From assembly GCF_002090135.1 (NCBI RefSeq), contig NZ_BBRL01000009.1, positions 144,462 to 208,461 of the forward strand: a stretch of DNA of 64,000 bases, written 5' to 3'. The position numbers and the translations under genes were made by a program. The notes beneath the pieces are model-generated. The model had not been told where the DNA came from, made no database searches, and saw only the letters and a program-made list of their open reading frames with translations. The stretch comes from Demequina sp. NBRC 110055. GTDB lineage: Bacteria; Actinomycetota; Actinomycetes; Actinomycetales; Demequinaceae. Below are positions 27,832 to 35,875 of this stretch, in pieces (position 1 is the stretch's first letter; each line of letters opens with the position of its first letter).

Positions 27832-28923
27832 ATGCCCGCGTCTGCACTGTTCACCCCCTTCACCCTGCGCTCCACCACCTTCCGCAATCGGCTGTGGACC
27901 GCCCCCATGTGCCAGTACTCGGTGGAAAAGCGCGACGGCGTGCCCACGGACTGGCACCTCGCACACCTGGGCGGCATCGCCCGCGGCGGCGCGGGACTCG
28001 TCGTGGCCGAGGCCACCGCCGTGACCCCCGAGGGCCGCATCACGCCGTGGGACACCGGCATCTGGAACGACGAGCAGCGTGACGCGTGGGCCCGCATCGT
28101 CACCTTCATGCACGCGCAGGGGGCCAAGGCCGGCATCCAGCTCGCGCACGCGGGCCGCAAGGCGTCGACCCATCGCGCCTGGTCCGGACACGGCCCCGTG
28201 GGCCACGACGACGGCGGCTGGACGCCCCTTGCCCCCTCCACGCTCGCCTTCGACGGCCTCGCAGACCCCACGCCGATGAGCCAGGACCAGATTGCCGATG
28301 CCGTGGTCGCCTTCGGCCAGGCCGCGCGCCGCGCGCTCGACGCCGGCTTCGAGGTGCTCGAGGTGCACGCCGCGCACGGCTACCTGCTTCATGAGTTCCT
28401 CTCCCCCCTCAGCAACGACCGCACGGATGACTACGGCGGCTCGCTCGAGAACCGCGCCCGATTCCTGCTCGAGGTGGTGCGGGAGGTGCGCCGCGAGGCC
28501 GGCGAGGACGTCGCGATCTTCGTGCGCCTGTCCGCGACGGACTGGAAGGAGCCGATCGGCTGGACGCTCGAGGACACCGTCACGGTCTCGGCATGGGCTA
28601 AGGAGGCCGGAGCCGACCTCATCGACGTCTCGAGCGGCGGCAATATCGCCGACGCCCGCATCTCCGTGGGCCCCAACTATCAGGTGCCCTTTGCCGAGGC
28701 GGTCCGCGAGCGCGCCGACATTCCCGTGAGCGCCGTTGGCCTCATCGTCGAGCCAGAGCAGGCCGAGGAGATCGTCGCGAGCGGCAAGGCCGATGCCGTG
28801 ATGGCGGGCCGCGAGTTCCTGCGTGACCCCCACTTCGCCCTGCGCGCCGCGCACGAGTTGGGCGCCGACGTGGACTACTGGCCGGCGCAGTACGCGCGCG
28901 GCACCTTCGCGGCGCGGCCGTAA
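27832..28923 (+). CDS. NADH:flavin oxidoreductase / old yellow enzyme (YqjM class)
   Basis: A 363-residue FMN-binding TIM barrel. PMCQYS near residues 26-30 carries the Cys and Tyr typical of the YqjM or thermophilic-like class. HAGRKAS and the long motif HAAHGYLLHEFLSPLSN supply the active-site His residues and FMN contacts. Such ene-reductases reduce activated C=C bonds of enones, quinones or electrophiles using NADPH. A weak GAGAAAGA ribosome site precedes the ATG. It is monocistronic and divergent from the sugar importer. Confidence 0.93.
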   Translation: MPASALFTPFTLRSTTFRNRLWTAPMCQYSVEKRDGVPTDWHLAHLGGIARGGAGLVVAEATAVTPEGRITPWDTGIWNDEQRDAWARIVTFMHAQGAKAGIQLAHAGRKASTHRAWSGHGPVGHDDGGWTPLAPSTLAFDGLADPTPMSQDQIADAVVAFGQAARRALDAGFEVLEVHAAHGYLLHEFLSPLSNDRTDDYGGSLENRARFLLEVVREVRREAGEDVAIFVRLSATDWKEPIGWTLEDTVTVSAWAKEAGADLIDVSSGGNIADARISVGPNYQVPFAEAVRERADIPVSAVGLIVEPEQAEEIVASGKADAVMAGREFLRDPHFALRAAHELGADVDYWPAQYARGTFAARP

Positions 28924-29009
28924 CGAGCGCACCTGGGACCGCTCTCAGGAACCCGGGCGCCGCCACGATCGTTGGCCTGGCAGAACGCCCGATCCGAAGG
29001 AGTATCCCC

Positions 29010-29510
29010 ATGCGTGCCCGTGTCACCGCCTCTGCCGTCACCGCCCTCGTCGTGTCAGCCGGCACGCTGACGGGATGCTCGAGCGAGGGCATCGGCGGCG
29101 CGGTCGGCGAGATCGCCCGCGACTCGGCGCAGCAGGCCGTCGAGGATGCGACCGGCGGCGACGTGTCGCTGAACTTCGGCGAGGGCGCCACGCTCCCCAG
29201 CGACTGGCCCACAGCGGTACCGGTGCCCGAGGGTGAGCTGAGCGCGGCGGCCGTCACCGGCTCGGGTTGGACCGTGGCCACCACTGGCCCCTCACTCGAG
29301 ATGACGGACTACGCCGCCGCTCTCGAGGAGGCCGGCTTCACCGAGTCCCGTGGCGGCTCGGTGGCCGATGCCGCCAGCGGTGCCCGCTACAGCGACGGCG
29401 ACTACCGGGTCGACATCGCCTGGGCGGGCGAGCCCGGCGGCGACACCGGCCTGCTCACCGTGGTGGTGGCCGGTGCGAGCGTCGACCCCTCGGCCTCCCC
29501 CAGCGCCTGA
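29010..29510 (+). CDS. Putative secreted lipoprotein, unknown function
   Basis: A 166-residue protein with a clear signal peptide and lipobox LTGC (Cys near residue 23), preceded by a good AAGGAG ribosome site. The mature part begins with a helical Ala/Glu-rich stretch. It then has a compact beta-rich segment (LPSDWPTAVPVPEGEL, then GSGWTVATTGPS, then ARYSDGDYRVDIAWAG), a pattern seen in small actinobacterial lipoproteins I cannot name with confidence. It ends at a strong bidirectional terminator. Confidence 0.8.
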   Translation: MRARVTASAVTALVVSAGTLTGCSSEGIGGAVGEIARDSAQQAVEDATGGDVSLNFGEGATLPSDWPTAVPVPEGELSAAAVTGSGWTVATTGPSLEMTDYAAALEEAGFTESRGGSVADAASGARYSDGDYRVDIAWAGEPGGDTGLLTVVVAGASVDPSASPSA

Positions 29511-29515
29511 CACAA

Positions 29516-29558
29516 GTGAGGGGCCGATGCGATGGTGACCATCGCATCGGCCCCTCAC
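29516..29558. terminator. Bidirectional terminator
   Basis: Perfect 20-bp stem (29516-29535 with 29539-29558) and a 3-nt loop, between convergent genes. Each arm contains a GGCCGATGC core of the dispersed motif. Confidence 0.9.
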
Positions 29559-29564
29559 TATGTC

Positions 29565-30329
29565 TTAAGCCGACTTGGGAGTGGCGCGGCGCAGAAACAG
29601 GAAGCCGACGACCGCGCTGACGACCGTCAGCGGCAGTGTCCACGCGACGAGCGCCGCGGGCGAGGTCGTGACGAAGAACTGGCCGACGTCTCCCCACGAC
29701 TCGGTAGTCGTGATCACCCACGCGGCCCCGATGAGTACCGCCGCAAGGCCGATGAAGAATGCGTACAGGCCGTACGCCTTCCACCGCACCCAGACGGTCG
29801 CGACGGCGGCTCCGAGGAAGAAGAACAGCAGCATGAGGCCGAAGTACGCGAACCACAGGACCGCGAGCGGCTCGTCGTACATCCCGTACGGGGCGAAGAA
29901 CGCTGCGTCCATGCCCCACCCGTCCGTGGCGGACTCGATCGCGGCCAGCACGGTGAGCCCCGTCGCGTACAGCAGCGACAGGAGAACGAAATACAGGGCG
30001 CTGCCCAGGTAGAAGTCGCGGCGCGTGACCGCGAAACCCAGCGCAAACGGGAAAGTCAGGTTCATGGTCTGCACCGCCACGACCATCATGAACACGATGA
30101 TCCAGGAGATACCGCCGCTGTATTGGAAGGCGCCCGCCTCGAGGTTCTCCATGCCCCCGGCGGCCTGCACCACCATCAGCCAGATGGCGAGGTTGCCCGC
30201 GAACACGATGAACGTGATGAGCCACGGCAGGACCAGTGTGGGCATCGGGTTGGCGACGTGGAGTCGCACCACGTTCCAGATGCGGGTGGGCGCGGGAGCG
30301 ACGTGGCGCTCGTGAGCGACGGCGGTCAT
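29565..30329 (-). CDS. ABC transporter permease of a GntR-controlled system
   Basis: A 254-residue membrane protein with six predicted helices and no catalytic motif, the pattern of the ABC-2 or YtrC/D-type permeases found with YtrA regulators. It overlaps the ATPase gene by 4 nt. In related Bacillus and actinobacterial loci these exporters respond to cell-envelope stress or antibiotics. Substrate unknown. Confidence 0.82.
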   Translation of the reverse strand: MTAVAHERHVAPAPTRIWNVVRLHVANPMPTLVLPWLITFIVFAGNLAIWLMVVQAAGGMENLEAGAFQYSGGISWIIVFMMVVAVQTMNLTFPFALGFAVTRRDFYLGSALYFVLLSLLYATGLTVLAAIESATDGWGMDAAFFAPYGMYDEPLAVLWFAYFGLMLLFFFLGAAVATVWVRWKAYGLYAFFIGLAAVLIGAAWVITTTESWGDVGQFFVTTSPAALVAWTLPLTVVSAVVGFLFLRRATPKSA

Positions 30330-31213
30330 GCCGACACCTCCTCGGTGAGAGTTCCACCCGTACGGCGGACGATGAGTTCTTGAAGGGAGACCGGGGTTGC
30401 TTCCAGTCCGGCCGATGCCGCGGCTCGCTTGTCCTCGGCGCTTAGGCCCGCGACGGTCACCGAGGCGATGCCGCCGATGGTGGAGCGGTCGAGCACCTCG
30501 CGGTGCGCGGAGAACGCGTCGACATCGGACGCCTTCCCGACGAGAGTGGTGGCCGAGCCGCGCAACTCCTCGGCGTCGGCGTTGATAAGAAGCCGGCCGT
30601 TGTCGATCACGAGGACGCGCTGAAGGAGCGCGGCCGCCTCGTCGATCAGGTGGGTCGACAGCACGATGGTGCGGGGGTGCTCCGCGTAGTCCTCGAGGAG
30701 CAGGTCGTAGAAGCGGCGGCGAGCGACGGCGTCGAGACCCGCGTAGGGCTCGTCGAGGAACGTCAGCTCGGCCCGCGAGGCGATGCCGACGATGGCGCCG
30801 ATGGCGCTGCGCTGGCCGCGCGAGAGCTTCTTGATCTTGCGATCCATAGGGGCCCCGAAGGCCTCGACCAGGTGCTGTGCGAGGTCCTCGTCCCAGTGCG
30901 GGAAGAACCGCGGCGCGACACGGAGTACGTGCTTGCCCTGGAAGTCGTCGGGGTAGACCTGCGACTCCTTAATGAAGCAGGTGCGGCCCACGGCGCGGGC
31001 GTTCTCCACGGGGCGCTCGCCGAAGATCTTCACGTCGCCACGGGTGGCGAAGTCCTGTCCGGTGAGCAGCTGCATGAGGGTGGTCTTGCCGGCGCCATTG
31101 CGGCCCAGCAGGCCGTGGATGCCGCCCTGTTCGAGTGAGAACGAGACGTCGTCGACGGCGGTGACCTTGCCGAAGCGTTTGGTGAGGCCGGCGGCCTCGA
31201 CGATGGCGGTCAT
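30326..31213 (-). CDS. ABC transporter ATP-binding protein of a GntR-controlled system
   Basis: A 295-residue ATPase. Walker A GRNGAGKTT lies near residue 40, Walker B is LTFLDEPYAGLDAVAR, and the signature is degenerate, KLSRGQRSA. It lies between its permease and a GntR regulator, overlapping both by 4 nt. It powers export through the neighbouring permease. Confidence 0.9.
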   Translation of the reverse strand: MTAIVEAAGLTKRFGKVTAVDDVSFSLEQGGIHGLLGRNGAGKTTLMQLLTGQDFATRGDVKIFGERPVENARAVGRTCFIKESQVYPDDFQGKHVLRVAPRFFPHWDEDLAQHLVEAFGAPMDRKIKKLSRGQRSAIGAIVGIASRAELTFLDEPYAGLDAVARRRFYDLLLEDYAEHPRTIVLSTHLIDEAAALLQRVLVIDNGRLLINADAEELRGSATTLVGKASDVDAFSAHREVLDRSTIGGIASVTVAGLSAEDKRAAASAGLEATPVSLQELIVRRTGGTLTEEVSA

Positions 31214-31566
31214 CGGTTCATCTCCTTGGCGATCATGTCGGTGAGTTCTGAGGACGTCAGGCCGAGCCCGCGGGCCCGGTCGACGAGGGGACGCACGTGA
31301 GCGTCGGCGAATTCGGAGCGGCGCTGGTCGAGCAGTCGCGCCCTGGCACCCTCGGCCACGAACATCCCGATCCCGCGGCGCTTGTACAGCACGCCGGCGT
31401 CGACCAAGAGGTTCACCCCCTTGAGCGCGGTGGCCGGGTTGATGCGGTGGAAGGCGGCGAGCGCGTTGATGGACGGCACCTGGGTCTCCTCCCCCAGCGA
31501 GCCGTCGAGGATCTCCCCCTCGAGCTGCTGAGCGATCTGCAGGAAGATCGGCTGACCGTCGTCCAC
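31210..31566 (-). CDS. GntR-family regulator (YtrA subfamily)
   Basis: A short 118-residue GntR protein. The winged helix begins QPIFLQIAQQLEGEILDGSLGEETQVPSINALA, and the tail is only about 45 residues, as in YtrA. It starts with GTG preceded by GGAGGTGG. First gene of the three-gene operon and probably autorepressor through the palindrome at 31590-31609. Confidence 0.92.
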   Translation of the reverse strand: MDDGQPIFLQIAQQLEGEILDGSLGEETQVPSINALAAFHRINPATALKGVNLLVDAGVLYKRRGIGMFVAEGARARLLDQRRSEFADAHVRPLVDRARGLGLTSSELTDMIAKEMNR

Positions 31567-31589
31567 GCCGCCACCTCCGGGTTCATTGG

Positions 31590-31609
31590 TTAGTTACTTG
31601 TGTAACTAA
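31590..31609. promoter_or_regulatory. Operator palindrome upstream of the GntR-led operon
   Basis: TTAGTTAC-TTGT-GTAACTAA has perfect 8-bp arms and sits 24 bp before the GTG in the only AT-rich patch of the region. YtrA-type GntR proteins bind similar GTTAC/GTAAC palindromes. Confidence 0.75.
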
Positions 31610-31731
31610 GTAACCACGTCGGCGGAGCTTCGTCAACACTTTGCAGCCGATGCCGTGGCTAGCAGGCACGATGCTCGCCTCGGTACGTGCACGGCGTGGG
31701 AATGTCGGGACCTGGCCGTAAGGTGTGAGGC

Positions 31732-32373
31732 ATGGCTGACACACCCCTCGTCTGGATCGACTGCGAGATGACCGGGCTCGATCCCGTGAACGATGCGCTG
31801 ATCGAGGTCGCGTGCCTCGTCACCGACTCCGAGCTCAACATCCTGGGCGACGGCGTGCAGGTGGTCATCAAGCCGTCCGCCGAGGCCCTCGCGGGCATGA
31901 ACGACTTCGTGCGCGACATGCACACCTCGTCGGGCCTGCTGCCCGAGCTTGAACACGGCACCACCATGGAGGACGCCCAGGCCCAGGTGCTTGCCTACAT
32001 CGCGAAGCACGCGCCGGTCGCCGGCAAGTCGCCCCTCGCGGGCAACACCGTCGGCATGGACCGCATCTTCCTCGCGCGCGACATGCCCGACGTCACCGCC
32101 TACCTCCACTACCGCGTGGTCGACGTATCGTCCATCAAGGAACTGGTGCGCCGCTGGTACCCGCGCGTGTTCTTCAACGCCCCCGCCAAGACCGGTGGAC
32201 ACCGCGCCTTGGGCGACATCCGCGACTCCATTACCGAACTGCGCTACTACCGCCAGACGGTGCTCGCGGAGCTGCCGGGCCCCGACTCGGACACGGCCGC
32301 TGCTGCCGCAGCTCGTGTCACCGAACGCCAGACGGGAGAATCCGGCACGCAGACGGAGACGGCGACCGCCTAG
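31732..32373 (+). CDS. orn: Oligoribonuclease
   Basis: A 213-residue DEDDh exonuclease. The first catalytic motif is WIDCEMTGLD (Asp10, Glu12). NTVGMDRIFLARDMP carries the second Asp motif, and GGHRALGDIRDS supplies the His and final Asp. Orn degrades 2-5-nt RNAs and pGpG to mononucleotides. The C-terminal ~30 residues (Thr/Ala/Glu-rich) extend beyond the normal end and are probably disordered. A TAAGGT box 7 nt before the ATG suggests a leaderless transcript. Confidence 0.96.
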   Translation: MADTPLVWIDCEMTGLDPVNDALIEVACLVTDSELNILGDGVQVVIKPSAEALAGMNDFVRDMHTSSGLLPELEHGTTMEDAQAQVLAYIAKHAPVAGKSPLAGNTVGMDRIFLARDMPDVTAYLHYRVVDVSSIKELVRRWYPRVFFNAPAKTGGHRALGDIRDSITELRYYRQTVLAELPGPDSDTAAAAAARVTERQTGESGTQTETATA

Positions 32374-32460
32374 AGGCCGCACCTGTGCACCACACGGGCG
32401 TCGCGAGCAGGGCCGCGGACACGGTATGATCGTCGTCGGTCCTGATTCAGGCGCCGAATG

Positions 32461-32533
32461 GTGGCTATAGCTCAGCTGGTAGAGCACCGCGTTGTGGTCG
32501 CGGGGGCCGCGGGTTCAAGTCCCGTTAGCCACC
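32461..32533 (+). tRNA. tRNA-His (anticodon GTG)
   Basis: 73-nt cloverleaf with acceptor GTGGCTA/TAGCCAC, anticodon GTG at 32494-32496 and T-arm GGGTTCAAGTCCC. A G at 32460 and C at 32533 provide the characteristic G(-1):C73 pair of tRNA-His. CCA is not encoded. Confidence 0.97.
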
Positions 32534-32542
32534 CCATCTCGC

Positions 32543-32571
32543 AAGGCCCCCGGGGGACACCCGGGGGCCTT
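32543..32571 (+). terminator. Terminator after tRNA-His
   Basis: Perfect 12-bp stem (32543-32554 with 32560-32571), 5-nt loop, followed by a CGCTTTT tail. Confidence 0.85.
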
Positions 32572-32657
32572 CGCTTTTGACCCAAGGCCTTGCCTCGTTG
32601 CGCGCGCACGCGGGTACCCTGGAGCGTCGCGTGACCCGCCCCGTCAGGAGGATCAGA

Positions 32658-33413
32658 ATGCTCGCAGCGCTCACCGGCGCCGGACTCTCGGCCGCCGCGG
32701 GCCTCAACGCCTTCATCCCGTTGCTCGTCGTCGGACTGTTCGCGCGCTTCACCGACTTCATCGTGCTGCCGGACCATTTGTTGTGGCTCGAGTCGTGGCC
32801 CATGATCATCGCCTCCGCGGTGTTCCTCGCGCTCGAACTCGTCGTCGACAAGATCCCCGGCGTCGATCATGTCAACGACCTCATCCAGACGGCCATCCGG
32901 CCGCTCGTGGGCGGCGTGATCTTCGCGGCCACCGCCGCCGCGACTGCCGTCGACTCGTCGACGTTCTGGCAGGACAATCCGCTGGTCGCGGGGCTGGTGG
33001 GTGCGGTGCTGACCCTCGCCGTTCACGTCGGCAAGGCCGCCTCTCGCCCGGCGGTCAACGCGACGACGGGCGGCACAGGAGCGCCGCTCGCATCCTTCGC
33101 TGAGGACGCCATCTCGCTCACGCTGTGTTTGGTCGCGATCTTTGTGCCGATCCTCGTCGTGGTGGTGTTCATCGTCATCGGCGTCGCGATCTACCGCATC
33201 GTCACGAGCGGTCGACGGCGCCGCCGCCACCGCGAGATGCGCCAGGCACAGGAACGGCTCGAACGTGAGGAGCAGGAGGCCGAGGGCGGCGTCGTCGCGT
33301 GGTGGCGCTCCAAGTGGCGCGAGCCTCGCCTCACGCCCCGGCGAGGCGAGGCGCAATCGCCGTCCCAGCCGTCGGCCGAGTCGCCCGAGGTGCCGGCACC
33401 GCGCGAGCCTTAG
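32658..33413 (+). CDS. DUF4126-family membrane protein
   Basis: A 251-residue protein with about six membrane segments (LSAAAGLNAFIPLLVVGLFARFTDF at the N-terminus is characteristic of DUF4126), followed by an Arg-rich cytoplasmic helix (RRRRRHREMRQAQERLEREEQ) and a Pro/Glu-rich tail. Function unknown. The ATG at 32658 has AGGAGG 7 nt upstream. It converges with the ATPase gene at 33438. Confidence 0.82.
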   Translation: MLAALTGAGLSAAAGLNAFIPLLVVGLFARFTDFIVLPDHLLWLESWPMIIASAVFLALELVVDKIPGVDHVNDLIQTAIRPLVGGVIFAATAAATAVDSSTFWQDNPLVAGLVGAVLTLAVHVGKAASRPAVNATTGGTGAPLASFAEDAISLTLCLVAIFVPILVVVVFIVIGVAIYRIVTSGRRRRRHREMRQAQERLEREEQEAEGGVVAWWRSKWREPRLTPRRGEAQSPSQPSAESPEVPAPREP

Positions 33414-33437
33414 TCCGCGAGTCTTAGCAAGCGAGCC

Positions 33438-34190
33438 CTAGCCCGCCACCGTGCCGAAGTCCGCGAGGAAGTCGGCCACAAAGTCGTTTGCGGGAGCCTC
33501 GGTCACCTCGTCGGGCGTGCCGAGTTGCTCCAGCTCGCCACCCTTGGACAGCACGGCGAGGCGGTCGCCAAGGATCACGGCCTCACGCATGTCGTGTGTG
33601 ACCATCATGACGGTGAGTCCCAGCTGACGCTGCAGCTCGAGGAACTCCTGCTGGAGGCGGCGTCGCCCCTGCGGGTCCACGGCGCCGAACGGCTCGTCCA
33701 TGAGCATCACGGGCGGCTCGACCGCGAGCGCGCGGGCCACGCCCACACGCTGACGCTCACCCCCGGACAGCTCGTGCGGGTAGCGATTCCCGTACGTCGC
33801 GTGCGGCAGGCCCACCAGGTCGAGGAGCTCCTCGACCCGCGCGCGGGTGCGGTCCTTGTCCCACTTCAGGAGCCCCGGCACCGTGGCGACGTTTTGCGCG
33901 ACGGTGCGGTGGGGGAACAGCCCCACGTGCTGAATGACGTAGCCGATGGACCGGCGCAGCTTCACCGGATCCTGACTCATCACGTCGGCGCCGTCGACAG
34001 TGATGATGCCGCCGCTGGGCTCCACCAGCCGGTTGACCATCCGCAGTGTGGTCGACTTCCCGCAGCCCGACGGGCCGACCAGGCACAGCACCTCCCCCGG
34101 CGTCACGGTCAGGCTCAGGTCCCCCACCGCGACGGTGCCGTCGGGGTACTCCTTGCGCACGTGATCGAAGGCGATGCCGGCGTGATCCAT
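33438..34190 (-). CDS. Osmoprotectant ABC transporter ATP-binding protein (OpuCA/OsmV type)
   Basis: A 250-residue ATPase. Walker A GPSGCGKST lies near residue 40, signature LSGGERQRVGVARALA, Walker B VMLMDEPFGAVD. It lacks the C-terminal CBS domains of the ProV-type protein at 9.0 kb. It is transcribed divergently from its two permease genes. TAACGT is 6 nt before its ATG (plus coordinates 34197-34202), suggesting a leaderless start. Confidence 0.93.
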   Translation of the reverse strand: MDHAGIAFDHVRKEYPDGTVAVGDLSLTVTPGEVLCLVGPSGCGKSTTLRMVNRLVEPSGGIITVDGADVMSQDPVKLRRSIGYVIQHVGLFPHRTVAQNVATVPGLLKWDKDRTRARVEELLDLVGLPHATYGNRYPHELSGGERQRVGVARALAVEPPVMLMDEPFGAVDPQGRRRLQQEFLELQRQLGLTVMMVTHDMREAVILGDRLAVLSKGGELEQLGTPDEVTEAPANDFVADFLADFGTVAG

Positions 34191-34220
34191 CCCGCCACGT
34201 TATCGCGAAGCGTCACCCAG

Positions 34221-34236
34221 CCACGGCATCGGCCCT
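34221..34236 (+). repeat. Dispersed 16-bp motif CCACGGCATCGGCCCT, copy 3
   Basis: Exact copy between the two divergent leaderless promoters of the second osmoprotectant importer (boxes at 34197-34202 and 34274-34279). Confidence 0.8.
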
Positions 34237-34285
34237 CGTCAGCGCGCGTCACCGACCACGAAGGTCGACCCTGTACGGTCGTGGC

Positions 34286-34948
34286 ATGGACGCCGTGCCC
34301 AACCCGTGGTTCTCGTGGGACTACGTCGAGCGCAACTGGAGCGAGGTCTCCGAGCAGCTGGTGATTCACACCACGCTGACGCTGCAGGCGATCCTCATCG
34401 CGTTCGTGATCGCCTTCCCCCTCGCCGTCGTCGCGCGGCGCATCCCGCGACTCGCCGGCCCCATCATGGGCGTCTCTGGCGTGCTCTACACCATTCCGTC
34501 GTTCGCGCTCTTTGGCCTCCTGGCGCCCTTCACGGGCATCGGCCGCACCACGGTGCTGATCGGACTCGTGGCCTACGCGCTGCTCGTGCTCGTGCGCAAC
34601 ATCGTGGTGGGGCTCCAGGGCGTGGACCGCGACGTGGTCGATGCGGCGCGCGGGCTGGGCTACACCCCGGCGCGCATGCTGTTCCAGGTGGAACTTCCCA
34701 ACGCCCTGCCGTCCATCATCGCGGGGCTGAGGATCGCGACTGTCTCCACCGTCGCACTCGTCACGGTCGGTGTGGTGGTCGGCTATGGCGGGCTGGGCCA
34801 GCTCATGTTCCGCGGCCTGCAGTCCGACTACCGCGCACAGATCATGACGGCCACCCTGCTGTGCCTGGCGCTCGCGCTGGTCCTCGACCTGCTGCTCGCG
34901 CTTGCGGGGCGGATGGCTACCCCGTGGCTGCGCAGGAGGGCGTCATGA
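34286..34948 (+). CDS. Osmoprotectant ABC transporter permease (OpuCB/OsmW type)
   Basis: A 220-residue permease with about six helices and the EAA loop VDAARGLGYTPARMLFQVELPNALP. TACGGT at 34274-34279, 6 nt before the ATG, points to leaderless translation. Its stop overlaps the ATG of the second permease (ATGA, 34945-34948). With that protein it forms the channel for quaternary-ammonium compatible solutes. Confidence 0.93.
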   Translation: MDAVPNPWFSWDYVERNWSEVSEQLVIHTTLTLQAILIAFVIAFPLAVVARRIPRLAGPIMGVSGVLYTIPSFALFGLLAPFTGIGRTTVLIGLVAYALLVLVRNIVVGLQGVDRDVVDAARGLGYTPARMLFQVELPNALPSIIAGLRIATVSTVALVTVGVVVGYGGLGQLMFRGLQSDYRAQIMTATLLCLALALVLDLLLALAGRMATPWLRRRAS

Positions 34949-35676
34949 GCCTCATCACCGACGCGTGGGACTACCTCACCACGTGGGAGAACTGGACCGG
35001 CGCCAACGGCCTGACCACCGCCACGTTCGACGGCGGCTGGCGCTTCGCCCAGGACTCGATCATCGCGCTCACCCTCGAGCACCTGTGGATGTCGTTTGCC
35101 GCGGTCTCGCTCGCGATCCTCGTCGCGCTGCCGCTGGGGCTGTTCCTGGGCCACGTGCGCCGCGGCGGCGCCACCACGGTGGTCGTGTCCAACGTGACGC
35201 GGGCCATGCCCACGCTGGCGCTGCTCACGCTGTTCGCGGCCTCGGCCATCGGCTACGGCAACACGGCCGTCATCCTCGCCGCGGCGATCTTCGCCTTCCC
35301 GCCCATCCTCACCAACGCCTACACCGGCATGGCCGATGTCGACCCCGACATCCGTGAGGCGGCCGTGGGCCAGGGCCTCACCCCTCGCCAGGTGGCCCTA
35401 CGCGTGGAACTGCCGCTCGCGATCCCGCTCATCGCCGCGGGCCTGCGCACCTCGACCGTGCAGACGGTGGCAACGGTGCCGCTCGCGGCGCTCGTGGCCG
35501 GCGGCGGCCTGGGCGTCATCGTGAACACCGGACTCGCGACCCAGCGCTACGGACAGGTGCTCGCTGGCGCCATCATCATCGCCGCGCTCGCGCTCACTAT
35601 CGACTTCGTCATGAGCCGGCTGCAGCGCGCCGTCACCCCCGCACCCCTGCGCGAGGCGGCGGCGACCGCGGCGTAG
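34945..35676 (+). CDS. Osmoprotectant ABC transporter permease (OpuCD/OsmY type)
   Basis: A 243-residue paralogous permease with EAA loop REAAVGQGLTPRQVALRVELPLAIP and a Gly-rich VAGGGLGVIVNTGLATQRYG segment. AGGAGG precedes the ATG although it overlaps the upstream gene, so it can initiate independently as well as by coupling. A 199-bp gap then precedes the binding-protein gene. Confidence 0.93.
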   Translation: MSLITDAWDYLTTWENWTGANGLTTATFDGGWRFAQDSIIALTLEHLWMSFAAVSLAILVALPLGLFLGHVRRGGATTVVVSNVTRAMPTLALLTLFAASAIGYGNTAVILAAAIFAFPPILTNAYTGMADVDPDIREAAVGQGLTPRQVALRVELPLAIPLIAAGLRTSTVQTVATVPLAALVAGGGLGVIVNTGLATQRYGQVLAGAIIIAALALTIDFVMSRLQRAVTPAPLREAAATAA

Positions 35677-35875
35677 AGCCACACACCCAACCGGTCGCGG
35701 TCAGCCCCACCCATCCACGGCCGCTGGCGCGACGAACATACGGCGCCAGCCACCGCATCGGCCCTCCGCCTCGCACCGAGCGCGCCGCCCGCTTATGGTG
35801 GAAAGGTCCTGGTGGGAACAGAATCGGCGGCGCCTGGGTTGGTGAGGTTGTCCGTCCCCAATACGAGGAGCATCG

